Assembly (NCBI GenBank): GCA_002415855.1 | Contig: DIAS01000061.1 | Span: 1 to 5,858, forward strand | From: Bacteroidales bacterium UBA5072 | Lineage (GTDB): Bacteria > Bacteroidota > Bacteroidia > Bacteroidales > UBA10428 | Direction: 5' to 3' | Length of the DNA: 5,858 nucleotides | In this document: positions 1-5,858 of the stretch, piece after piece | Position numbering within the stretch: position 1 is the stretch's first letter | Layout: each line of letters opens with the position of its first letter | Position numbers and translations under genes: made by a program | Notes under the pieces: model-generated | What the model saw: only the letters and a program-made list of their open reading frames with translations | The model's database searches: none | Told to the model about the DNA's origin: nothing

Positions 1-332
1 AGATCAAGCGAGTTCATTGCAGAAATGGCGATAATGGCAAAAAGATACGCCATGTTCTTTACGTCAAAACTTATTGTCCTTAGGTTCAAAATGGTGAAAA
101 TGGCAAACAATCCGACCGCCATCTGGAATTCCATTGCAACAATTTTCAGCATTGCGCCTATGAAGAAGATCACTATTCCCATCAGGAAAAAGCCGAACAG
201 GTAATCAGCCTTTTTAGTATACTTGTAATAGACCACCCGTAACAGAAGGAACAGGAAAAACAAGTTCATGGCGAACCTTGCCATAATATCCCAGAATGCC
301 GGGGTATTCAGATTGAAAAAATTGGTAATCAT
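1..332 (-). CDS. DUF4956 family membrane protein, N-terminal part (runs off left edge)
   Basis: I translated this by hand from the ATG at 332; 110 codons are visible and the gene continues past base 1. The protein is very hydrophobic, with membrane segments at about residues 20-36, 44-62, 70-82 and 94-109. The stretch E68 to T86 with the core VGLFAIFTILNLRT, followed by a short linker and a KNMAYLF segment ending near N107, matches the DUF4956 signature (GLFAIF-I-R-RT, then K-MTYLF and N-A/S-L). The usual RYRT is NLRT here. The biochemical role of DUF4956 is not established; family members often neighbour VTC-type polyphosphate polymerases and CotH proteins. The start lies 17 nt after the stop of the CotH-like gene on the same strand, so the two are probably co-transcribed. 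There is no clear Shine-Dalgarno, as is usual in Bacteroidota. Family assignment is from motif memory. Confidence 0.85.
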   Translation of the reverse strand, partial: MITNFFNLNTPAFWDIMARFAMNLFFLFLLLRVVYYKYTKKADYLFGFFLMGIVIFFIGAMLKIVAMEFQMAVGLFAIFTILNLRTISFDVKNMAYLFAIIAISAMNSLD

Positions 333-349
333 AGTTTTAATCTTTTATA

Positions 350-1426
350 TTAGAAGTTTTTACAGCTGCTCAGAAATACATTGATTATTTTTTGTTTGCC
401 GGTACACTGATCGAAGAACTCGTCCAGGTATTCGGTCATGATCTTTTTTTGCTTTTCATTCAAATAGGGAAATTCGTTTATCACCCTGTAAAGTTCTTCC
501 TTTTTCCCCAGGAACTCTTCCAGGTCTTTCTGATAAACTTCTCTGCTCCGGCATACCCCCAGGAAAATGCGTTCACGGACAGTTGTGGTTCCGGTAATTT
601 TATCTTCAGGAATTGCGTACCCGGCATTTACAAGTCCTGTCCAGTCAAAATCATAGGGAACTGCTGCAGAAAGGTTAATAGTGTCAAAGGTCATGGGTTT
701 AAGAACTTTGATATTATGTTGATTAGGCACAGCCCAGTCATAGTTGCCGATCATATAATTAAAAATGGCAATCCTGTCCATGACTTTTGGATAGATGCTT
801 TTCTGAGTAAGGGCACTTGAAGCAATCTCGACGGAATTTGTCCTTGCCTCCAGCATTTTCACCGGTTCAATGAAAAATCCGTACTGGGTGAAAGGCTTTT
901 TTTTGTTTTCCGAATCAACATAGTTTACAGTAAGCAGTCTTACCCTGAAGCTGGTGTCAGTCATGACGCTGAACATCTTGTAGATCAGGTACTCTATGAG
1001 TACATATTTTTCACTCTCGCTGGCTGAAGTGCATTGAGGCACCAGTTTTATTTTGCCTATGCTGTTCAGGTCGGAATATCCGAAATCTGCATGCTTGAAG
1101 TTCAGTTCTATGGGTGCATAGAAGCACCACTCATGACGAAATACCCCGCGGGTCCTTACCCTTATATTTCTTGTAATGGTATCAGCACTGTCGGGGTAAA
1201 AGGTTATTTTTCCTTTCAGATATTCTTCCTTTGGTTTCGTTTTTAAGTAGGCAGAGAGATCAAACTGCAAGGTTATTTTCAGTGGCTTATCATCTTCAAA
1301 GAGACTGAAACTGCCATAGGCGGTATCCTTAATTGCCGGTTGGGCAGAAGAATTACTGTAATTGCAAAAAACAGGCAACGCAAGAAATGCGATAAGGCAA
1401 ATGCGAAAGGAAACCCTGTTTCTCAT
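350..1426 (-). CDS. Exported CotH-like kinase-fold protein
   Basis: The 358-residue protein opens with a signal peptide (basic N-terminus, hydrophobic core about 8-21, likely cleavage in SSA|Q near 28). The rest is soluble, so it should be periplasmic or surface exposed. It follows the order of CotH proteins, the atypical kinases related to spore-coat kinase CotH: an RTRG segment near 91-94 in place of the usual RGNS; KIKLVPQC at 125-132; a helix, then a strand ending in GFFIEP (183-188), resembling the family's G-Y-E turn; IGNYDWAVPNQHN at 226-238, which fits a catalytic loop with D230 and N238; and PYDFDWTG at 257-264, which fits the metal-binding DFD with D259 and D261. Similarity is partial, and automated annotation may call it hypothetical. 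Kinase activity is inferred. It starts at 1426 opposite the phosphatase gene and leads into DUF4956. An unrelated surface protein is possible but less likely given the two-motif match and the neighbour. Confidence 0.7.
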   Translation of the reverse strand: MRNRVSFRICLIAFLALPVFCNYSNSSAQPAIKDTAYGSFSLFEDDKPLKITLQFDLSAYLKTKPKEEYLKGKITFYPDSADTITRNIRVRTRGVFRHEWCFYAPIELNFKHADFGYSDLNSIGKIKLVPQCTSASESEKYVLIEYLIYKMFSVMTDTSFRVRLLTVNYVDSENKKKPFTQYGFFIEPVKMLEARTNSVEIASSALTQKSIYPKVMDRIAIFNYMIGNYDWAVPNQHNIKVLKPMTFDTINLSAAVPYDFDWTGLVNAGYAIPEDKITGTTTVRERIFLGVCRSREVYQKDLEEFLGKKEELYRVINEFPYLNEKQKKIMTEYLDEFFDQCTGKQKIINVFLSSCKNF

Positions 1427-1522
1427 AATGGGACTGAAAATAATAATATCCGGTCTGAAGCCTTATTTTCTTTTATTTAAAGTAAATTTATGAAATGTAA
1501 TGATCCAAATCAATAATAAAGC
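1427..1522. promoter_or_regulatory. Divergent intergenic region between the CotH-like and phosphatase genes
   Basis: These 96 bp separate two divergent start codons and must contain promoters for both. They are AT-rich. The palindrome TAAATTTA at 1483-1490 matches 7 of 8 positions of the Bacteroidota -7 box (TAnnTTTG) on either strand. On the minus strand a TTTG (complement of 1506-1509) lies upstream, but at 15 nt the spacing is short. No partner -33 box is clear on the plus strand. No Shine-Dalgarno precedes either ATG. The region's role is certain from geometry; the box assignment is weak. Confidence 0.35.
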
Positions 1523-2620
1523 ATGAAAAAGCAACTCATTTGCCTGCTGATCTGCCTTTCGCTAATTCCGTATTTGTCTGCATCATGTCAGTCAGCCGGA
1601 AGAGATAGCGTCTCAGTTAATGATGGCCCGTACATTTTTCTGCTGAACGATACCCTTAAAGTAATACGGATTGAAAATAGCCTTCTCACGGAGGATTATT
1701 TTCCGCCCCGGAACCTTTCTAAAATAAAGATTTCTCCTGATCAATCATCTGATTACAGGGAGCTGATAAAGGTATTCAGCTTAAAACCTGAATATTGTCA
1801 GAGCTACAAACGGGTCGACAGTATAGCAGTCATCAGCGATGTTCACGGGCAATACAAAATTTATTTAAATCAGCTTATCGCAAATGGCATTATCGATAAG
1901 AATCTGAATTGGAAATTCGGTAAGGGACATTTAGTGATTCTCGGTGATGTTTTCGACAGGGGAGGAATGGTTACTGAAATACTCTGGCATCTGTTTGGCC
2001 TGGAAAAACAAGCCGCAAAAGCTGGCGGTATGGTGCATTATATACTTGGAAATCATGAAGTGATGATTTTTGACCAAGACCTGAGGTTCATCAATGAAAA
2101 ATACAGGGAAGTCGAAGCAATTTCCGGAATAAATTATTCCGATCTGTATTCTGAGTATTCAATCCTGGGTAAATGGCTGCGCTCCAAGCCGGTCATGATA
2201 ACAATAAACGATATCATTTTTGTCCATGGAGGAATTTCGCCTGGAATCATTCAGCGGAATCTGAAAATTGAACAGGTCAATCGATTGTTTTACGAAGAGT
2301 TTGCCGGGAAGGACTTACAGGCATTGGCGGGGAATGAAGAACTGAATTTTCTAAACGGGAATGATGGTCCGCTATGGTACAGGGGATACTTTGCAGATAC
2401 CACTTTCACCGAAATCAAACTGGATTCTATTCTGAGTTATTATAAAAAAAAGCTGATTGTTGTCGGGCACACCACACATAAAGAAATTCAAATACTTTTT
2501 AATAATAAAGTCTTTGGTATCGATAATGGCATAGTATACGGACAACCCGGGACATTACTCTTATACAAGAAGGGTAACTTATATAAATGCTCGATTAACG
2601 GCGTCAGGACTAAATTATAG
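1523..2620 (+). CDS. Exported Shewanella-like (PPP-family) protein phosphatase
   Basis: The 365-residue protein carries every metallophosphoesterase motif of the PPP family in order: SDVHG 105-109 (metal ligands D106, H108), GDVFDRG 141-147 (D142, D145, R146), GNHE 176-179 (N177, H178), VHGG 234-237 (H235) and VGHTTH 314-319 (H316). GPLWYRG at 282-288 is typical of the Shewanella-like phosphatase branch, whose characterised members dephosphorylate phosphoproteins, including phosphotyrosine. Two divalent metals are expected. The N-terminus is a signal sequence with hydrophobic core 5-18; SAS-C at 19-22 could be a relaxed lipobox with lipidated C22, otherwise the protein is released to the periplasm. 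About 80 residues of unassigned sequence precede the catalytic domain. The ATG at 1523 is chosen because it begins the signal peptide. The gene diverges from the CotH-like gene and has its own terminator 9 nt after the stop. Its 3' end overlaps cstA by 11 nt. The substrate is unknown. Confidence 0.9.
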   Translation: MKKQLICLLICLSLIPYLSASCQSAGRDSVSVNDGPYIFLLNDTLKVIRIENSLLTEDYFPPRNLSKIKISPDQSSDYRELIKVFSLKPEYCQSYKRVDSIAVISDVHGQYKIYLNQLIANGIIDKNLNWKFGKGHLVILGDVFDRGGMVTEILWHLFGLEKQAAKAGGMVHYILGNHEVMIFDQDLRFINEKYREVEAISGINYSDLYSEYSILGKWLRSKPVMITINDIIFVHGGISPGIIQRNLKIEQVNRLFYEEFAGKDLQALAGNEELNFLNGNDGPLWYRGYFADTTFTEIKLDSILSYYKKKLIVVGHTTHKEIQILFNNKVFGIDNGIVYGQPGTLLLYKKGNLYKCSINGVRTKL

Positions 2621-4430
2621 ATGCAGGTTGCCTGCCCTGGCAGGCTTTTATCCATTTTGGAGCGGCATCGAACAGAATGACCAGGACGCAAATAACTATA
2701 ATGACAGTAAGAACCAGGTTTATTGCTCCGGCTACCCTGGTTTTCATATTAATGGCCTGAGGAAGATAAATATTCATAATATTCTGCCACCCGGCAGTTA
2801 AGGTTGTCACCCCCACAAAAAGCATTGGGAGAATTGTTATCCACGCATATTTAATCTTCCCCCGGTTGATGATATAACTGGTCCCCACAACCAGTGCTAT
2901 AGTTGCCAGAAGCTGGTTGGCGCTTCCGAACATGGGCCAGATGGTGGCAACGGTACCTGAATAGATGAAGTATGCCCAGGCAAAAACCACCAGGCCGCTT
3001 GCCAGAAGATTTCCGGGAAGCCAGTCGTTTCGGCCGAAGGGCTTGTAAACCTTTCCCAAAGCCTCTTGAAGCACAAAACGGGCGATACGGGTTCCAGCAT
3101 CAATTGTTGTGAGGATAAACAGGGCTTCGAACATGATGGCGAAATGGTACCAGTACGACATCAGTCCTTTCATGCCCGGAATAGCAGAAAATATCTGTGC
3201 CATACCAACCGCCAGCGAGACTGCGCCACCTGTTCGTCCGACGATCTTTTCACCCACTTCTGCTGACAGCTCGGTAATGTTTGAATCGGTCATTCCCATG
3301 GCATGCAGCTGTGGTAATATATGCTGCAGTTTTTCGGGCGAAACATTGATCATGAAATAGTCAAGGGGCAGTAGGCTTGCTGCAGCTACAAGTGCCAGTA
3401 TGCTCACTAAACCTTCGATAAGCATGGAGCCAACGGCAATGAATCTGATATCTTTTTCGTTCATCAGCATCTTAGGGGTAGTCCCCGAACTCACCAGTGA
3501 ATGAAAGCCGGAAATGGCTCCGCAGGCAATGGTTATAAAAAGGTACGGGTACAGTGTTCCTGGAATTATCGGGCCACCACCGTGTGCAAATGGCGTTACG
3601 GCAGGCATTTTCAGATCTGGTGCCACAACTATGATCCCGATGGCAAGCATGGCCACGACAGAAACCTTCATTATCGAACTGAGATAATCACGTGGTGCAA
3701 GCAAAAGCCAGACTGGCAATACAGAAGCCAGGAAACCGTAAAGTGCAAGTAAAACGGTCAGGGAATGATGATTGAATGTAAACCACGATGCTATAGGTGA
3801 ATCAGGAATATAACGACCGTAGATGACAGCAAGAACAAGCATTATCACCCCGAAGATCGTTGCTTCGGCGGTCTTCCCTTTTCTGATTTTCGTCATCCAG
3901 ACGCCCATCGTCAGGGCAATGGGAATAGTGGCTGCAATGGTAAAAGTTCCCCACGAACTCTCTGACAACGAGTTAACCACCACCAGGCCTAATCCAGCGA
4001 GAGCAACAATAATAATAATGATAACCGCAACCGAGGTGGTGATCCCGCTCAGCTTACTGATTTCACATTTTGCAATTTCGGCAATTGACTTCCCGTCATG
4101 TCTTACCGAAGCGGTCAGCAGAACGAGATCGTGAACAGCTCCCGCCATCACTGCTCCAACAAGCATCCACATGAATCCCGGAAAATATCCAAACTGAACC
4201 GCCAGCACCGGACCGACAAGCGGGCCTGCACCGGCTATGGCAGCAAAGTGGTGCCCGAAAAGTATCCATTTATTGGTGGGATAATAATTCTGACCGTCAT
4301 ACAGGCGATAGGCAGGGGTGACCCTCGAAGGGTCTATGGTCAGTACTTTAGCGCAGATGAAACTGAAGTAAAAACGGTAAGCCAGCGCAAAAACCACCAG
4401 CGCACCTATAACCAGATACATTGCATTCAT
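2610..4430 (-). CDS. cstA: CstA family carbon starvation protein (peptide/pyruvate-type transporter)
   Basis: A 606-residue inner-membrane protein with many hydrophobic segments (roughly fifteen by eye). CstA family members import peptides or pyruvate during nutrient limitation; the substrate here cannot be read from sequence. Family motifs, numbered from the ATG at 4430: AYRFY near 17-21, DGQNYYPT 45-52, GHHFAAIAGAGPLVGP 59-74, GAVHD 97-101, SVRHDGKS 108-115, SGFHSLVSSGTTPK 307-320, DAGTRIAR 444-451 and WPMFGSANQLLA 498-509. It is shorter than E. coli CstA (701) or BtsT, as is common for the family outside enterobacteria. The frame extends to a TTG at 4454, but the ATG at 4430 gives an N-terminus that enters directly into the first membrane helix, so I prefer it; an ATG at 4421 is also possible. 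The stop overlaps the convergent phosphatase gene by 11 nt, and no terminator for cstA is obvious downstream. A promoter candidate lies at 4579-4611. Confidence 0.95.
   Translation of the reverse strand: MNAMYLVIGALVVFALAYRFYFSFICAKVLTIDPSRVTPAYRLYDGQNYYPTNKWILFGHHFAAIAGAGPLVGPVLAVQFGYFPGFMWMLVGAVMAGAVHDLVLLTASVRHDGKSIAEIAKCEISKLSGITTSVAVIIIIIVALAGLGLVVVNSLSESSWGTFTIAATIPIALTMGVWMTKIRKGKTAEATIFGVIMLVLAVIYGRYIPDSPIASWFTFNHHSLTVLLALYGFLASVLPVWLLLAPRDYLSSIMKVSVVAMLAIGIIVVAPDLKMPAVTPFAHGGGPIIPGTLYPYLFITIACGAISGFHSLVSSGTTPKMLMNEKDIRFIAVGSMLIEGLVSILALVAAASLLPLDYFMINVSPEKLQHILPQLHAMGMTDSNITELSAEVGEKIVGRTGGAVSLAVGMAQIFSAIPGMKGLMSYWYHFAIMFEALFILTTIDAGTRIARFVLQEALGKVYKPFGRNDWLPGNLLASGLVVFAWAYFIYSGTVATIWPMFGSANQLLATIALVVGTSYIINRGKIKYAWITILPMLFVGVTTLTAGWQNIMNIYLPQAINMKTRVAGAINLVLTVIIVICVLVILFDAAPKWIKACQGRQPASII
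2630..2649 (+). terminator. Intrinsic terminator of the phosphatase gene, inside cstA
   Basis: A perfect inverted repeat, GCCTGCC at 2630-2636 and GGCAGGC at 2639-2645, is followed at once by TTTT (2646-2649). It can fold as a 6-bp GC-rich stem with a CCTG loop. It begins 9 nt after the phosphatase stop codon. The T-run lies only on the plus-strand side; reading the other way the hairpin is followed by AACCTGC, so it should act on plus-strand transcripts only. It lies in the last codons of the opposing cstA gene. Confidence 0.8.
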
Positions 4431-4467
4431 TGAGGCAGCAATTTCGAGGATCAAAAATATGAGGAAA

Positions 4468-4497
4468 CGGCATTAATAAAGAATTCTTCCGGCATTA
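4468..4497. repeat. Short direct repeat, 22 bp apart, upstream of cstA
   Basis: CGGCATTA occurs at 4468-4475 and again at 4490-4497 (CGGCATTAAT and CGGCATTATT when extended, one mismatch). The start-to-start distance is 22 bp, about two helical turns, so a dimeric regulator could bind both copies on one face. The 10-bp palindrome AAGAATTCTT (4479-4488) fills the space between them. The repeat lies 38 to 67 bp upstream of the cstA ATG, within the predicted leader. No regulator is recognised and chance occurrence is possible. Confidence 0.3.
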
Positions 4498-4512
4498 TTT
4501 TGGAGAATTTTT

Positions 4513-4587
4513 ATGACAGTGCACCGCCAGGAACGAACCCTGCGGACTGAAATAGCAGTTATTTTTAGCAGGAGTATTCAAAAATAA
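4513..4587 (+). CDS. Possible 24-codon small ORF, doubtful
   Basis: ATG at 4513 opens a 24-codon frame ending with TAA at 4585-4587. It is preceded by GGAG at 4502-4505 with a 7-nt gap, the only canonical-looking Shine-Dalgarno in the window. The peptide would start MTVHRQERTL and is basic, with no membrane segment or signal. It lies 38 bp before the LolA-like gene, so it could be a leader peptide. It also overlaps, on the opposite strand, the cstA leader hairpin and promoter candidate. Bacteroidota rarely rely on Shine-Dalgarno pairing, so this is weak support and the frame may be accidental. Confidence 0.15.
   Translation: MTVHRQERTLRTEIAVIFSRSIQK
4517..4549 (-). promoter_or_regulatory. 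Bulged hairpin in the predicted cstA leader
   Basis: Written on the plus strand, CAGT (4517-4520) pairs with ACTG (4546-4549), CCGC (4524-4527) with GCGG (4542-4545), and AGG (4529-4531) with CCT (4539-4541). This makes an 11-bp stem with a 3-nt bulge (4521-4523), a 1-nt bulge (4528) and the 7-nt loop AACGAAC. If transcription of cstA starts near 4572 as the promoter candidate predicts, the hairpin is in the mRNA leader about 87 nt before the start codon. ACTG at 4546-4549 can instead pair with CAGT at 4556-4559, so two folds compete. No T-run follows directly on either strand, so it is not a simple terminator. Confidence 0.4.
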
Positions 4588-4611
4588 GTAACTTGCTTTA
4601 TCGAAATCAAC
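4579..4611 (-). promoter_or_regulatory. cstA: Bacteroidota-type promoter candidate for cstA
   Basis: On the minus strand TATTTTTG (complement of 4579-4586) matches the -7 consensus TAnnTTTG at every fixed position. GTTG (complement of 4608-4611) lies 21 nt upstream of it and could serve as the TTG-type -33 element. Transcription would start near 4572, giving a leader of roughly 140 nt before the ATG at 4430. The match is by inspection. The motif lies in the divergent intergenic region, in the right orientation for cstA. Confidence 0.45.
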
Positions 4612-4625
4612 TAATCTTAAATGAC

Positions 4626-5345
4626 ATGAAAAAATCCGCAGCATTCTTAACAGTTCTGTTTCTGGTTATTGGAAATGCATTACCAGCCCAGTCCCTCGAA
4701 GACATTCTTAAAGAACACTTTGCAGCAATCGGACAGGACAGTATCCTGAAGACCAACACCCAAAAAATGACCGGGAAAATGATCCAGGGCAGCATTGAAA
4801 TACCGTTTATTCAGATGGCCAAACGCCCCGGGAAAATACGGGTTGAGGGTACTTTTCAGGATCTGACCTTTGTTCAGACCTTTAATGGCACAGAGGGTTG
4901 GAGTTTAAATCCGTTTACGGGTGTTACTGATCCTCAGCCGATGTCGGAGGATGATGTCAAGGCTATGCGTTATCAGGCTGATATGGACGGGATGCTGTGG
5001 AACTGGAAAGAAAAAGGTCATATCGTAACGTATGAAGGGTCAGAAGATATGCAGGGTACTCCCTGCTACAAAATAAAACTGGAGACAAAAGAAGGTGACA
5101 CTTTCACCTACTATCTTGATTCCGATTCCTATACCATACTGCGCACAAACACAAAAATGAAAGTCATGGGCAATGAAATGGAAACCGATACATATACCAG
5201 TAATTACATGATGGTCAATGGCATAGCTATTCCGGGAAAGATTGAGACAAAGGTGAAGGATCAGCTGATGGCGACTCTGGTAGTAGACAAAGTCGAACTG
5301 AATATAGATCTTGACGATGCTCTCTTTGAAAAGCCGTCAAAATAG
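4626..5345 (+). CDS. LolA-like periplasmic protein (outer membrane lipoprotein-sorting-like fold)
   Basis: The 239-residue protein begins with a clear signal peptide (MKK, hydrophobic core 5-16, likely cleavage LPA|Q at 21-22). The mature part has the alternating pattern of the LolA/LolB-like half-barrel seen in Bacteroidota proteins annotated as outer membrane lipoprotein-sorting: HFAAIGQ 31-37, KRPGKIRVE 67-75, FNGTEGW 86-92, YEGSEDMQGTPCYKIKL 136-152 (a 'V-G-x-x-Y' turn), YYLDSDSYTILR 162-173, VNGIAIP 197-203 and a closing DDALFEKP 230-237. The fold binds hydrophobic ligands such as lipid chains; the ligand is unknown. The frame reaches back to a TTG at 4593, but the ATG at 4626 starts the signal peptide exactly. 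The next gene starts 40 nt downstream on the same strand with no terminator between, so they are probably an operon. It is not a true LolA orthologue; fold assignment is moderate. Confidence 0.75.
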   Translation: MKKSAAFLTVLFLVIGNALPAQSLEDILKEHFAAIGQDSILKTNTQKMTGKMIQGSIEIPFIQMAKRPGKIRVEGTFQDLTFVQTFNGTEGWSLNPFTGVTDPQPMSEDDVKAMRYQADMDGMLWNWKEKGHIVTYEGSEDMQGTPCYKIKLETKEGDTFTYYLDSDSYTILRTNTKMKVMGNEMETDTYTSNYMMVNGIAIPGKIETKVKDQLMATLVVDKVELNIDLDDALFEKPSK

Positions 5346-5385
5346 AGGTGTACTATTAAAACTGAATAACTACAGATTTCATATC

Positions 5386-5858
5386 ATGAACTTCAGGTAC
5401 ATCGCAGTAGGCATTCTCTGTTTTGCAGGCACTTCGGGACTATTAGGACAAGTCAGCGATGCCACTTTCGGAGATATGGCAGGCAGGCATATCGGACCTG
5501 CCAGAATGAGCGGTAGAATATCCTGCATTGATGCCGAAGCCAAAAACCCTAACGTGGTCTGGGTCGGAGCTGCTGGCGGAGGAGTATGGAAATCAATCAA
5601 TAAGGGAACTACCTTCAAATCTGTTTTTGATGAGTATCCCCAGTCGATTGGTACCATTGCCATCGATCAGAACCATCCTGACACTGTCTGGGTAGGCACA
5701 GGTGAAGTATGGACACGGAACAGCGTTTCGATAGGAACAGGTATTTATAAGACAACTAACGGAGGAGATAAATGGGAGTTGATGGGCCTGCCGAAAAGTG
5801 AACGCATAGGCCGTATCCTGATCGATCCTGTAAATCCTGATATTGTATATGTTGCTGC
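5386..5858 (+). CDS. Secreted sortilin/VPS10-like BNR beta-propeller protein, N-terminal part (runs off right edge)
   Basis: I translated this by hand from the ATG at 5386; 157 complete codons are visible and the frame is open to the window end. A signal peptide covers about residues 1-21 (hydrophobic 5-20, likely cleavage before Q22). It is followed by blade-like repeats: MSGRISCI 41-48, then NPNVVWVGAAGGGVWKS 54-70, SIGTIAID 87-94 with DTVWVGTGE 99-107, GIYKTTNGGDKW 119-130, and RIGRILIDPVNPDIVYVAA 140-158. TTNGGDKW (123-130) is an Asp-box, and SINKGTTF (70-77) is a degenerate one. This matches large exported Bacteroidota proteins often labelled glycosyl hydrolase or VPS10-domain protein. 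Members are commonly about 1000 residues, so most of the gene is missing. Enzymatic activity is not demonstrated by these repeats; they may serve binding only. It lies 40 nt after the LolA-like gene. Confidence 0.85.
   Translation, partial: MNFRYIAVGILCFAGTSGLLGQVSDATFGDMAGRHIGPARMSGRISCIDAEAKNPNVVWVGAAGGGVWKSINKGTTFKSVFDEYPQSIGTIAIDQNHPDTVWVGTGEVWTRNSVSIGTGIYKTTNGGDKWELMGLPKSERIGRILIDPVNPDIVYVA

Noticed and set aside
392..820. 142-codon plus-strand ORF
   Set aside because: It lies antisense to the CotH-like gene, which has a signal peptide and family motifs; the antisense product shows no recognisable domain.
2556..2580. Imperfect inverted repeat as a terminator for cstA
   Set aside because: The stem is short with an internal mismatch and there is no T-run on the minus-strand side.
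4008..4019. Four AAT repeats (isoleucine codons in cstA) as a phase-variation tract
   Set aside because: A trinucleotide unit would not shift the frame, and an isoleucine run is ordinary in a membrane helix.
3066..4433. Several 66-111 codon plus-strand ORFs
   Set aside because: All lie antisense to cstA, whose family motifs run through the whole region; their products have no family features.
4593..4625. TTG start extending the LolA-like protein by 11 residues
   Set aside because: The ATG at 4626 starts exactly at the positively charged signal-peptide N-region; the extension would precede it without purpose.
5341..5357. Small inverted repeat AATAG/CTATT over the LolA-like stop codon, as a terminator
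   Set aside because: Only 5 AT-rich base pairs and no T-run after it; the downstream gene starts 40 nt later and is probably co-transcribed.
5379..5663. 94-codon minus-strand ORF
   Set aside because: It is antisense to the BNR-repeat gene, which shows a signal peptide and repeated blades on the plus strand.

Overview
The window looks like chromosomal DNA of a Bacteroidota (Bacteroidetes) bacterium. Start codons sit behind AT-rich leaders with almost no Shine-Dalgarno signal. One intergenic region carries a good match to the Bacteroidota -7 box TAnnTTTG. Several signal peptides end just before a Gln. The gene families present (DUF4956, a CotH-like exported protein, a Shewanella-like phosphatase and a sortilin/BNR repeat protein) are common in that phylum. 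Genus cannot be told from the sequence.

Layout, left to right. (1) A minus-strand pair: an exported CotH-like kinase-fold protein (350-1426), followed 17 nt downstream by the start of a DUF4956 membrane protein that runs off the left edge (1-332). In other genomes DUF4956 often sits with VTC-type polyphosphate polymerases and CotH proteins, so a VTC-domain gene may lie just beyond the left edge. (2) A 96-bp divergent intergenic region. (3) A plus-strand exported PPP-family phosphatase of the Shewanella-like type (1523-2620). (4) A minus-strand CstA transporter (2610-4430) that converges on the phosphatase gene with an 11-nt overlap. The phosphatase gene's intrinsic terminator lies inside the cstA coding sequence. 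(5) A 195-bp divergent region holding a likely cstA promoter, a bulged hairpin in the predicted cstA leader, a 22-bp-phased direct repeat and a possible 24-codon ORF. (6) A plus-strand pair: a small LolA-like periplasmic protein (4626-5345), then the N-terminus of a secreted sortilin/BNR beta-propeller protein that runs off the right edge (5386-5858).

Functionally, the left half places an exported kinase-like protein back to back with an exported protein phosphatase, which suggests extracytoplasmic phosphorylation, though this is only inferred from position. The middle is a carbon-starvation-type solute transporter. The right half is an envelope or secreted-protein pair. No RNA genes, insertion sequences or CRISPR arrays were seen. 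I do not see a demonstrably new system; the best leads are the kinase/phosphatase arrangement, the terminator nested in cstA and the structured cstA leader.
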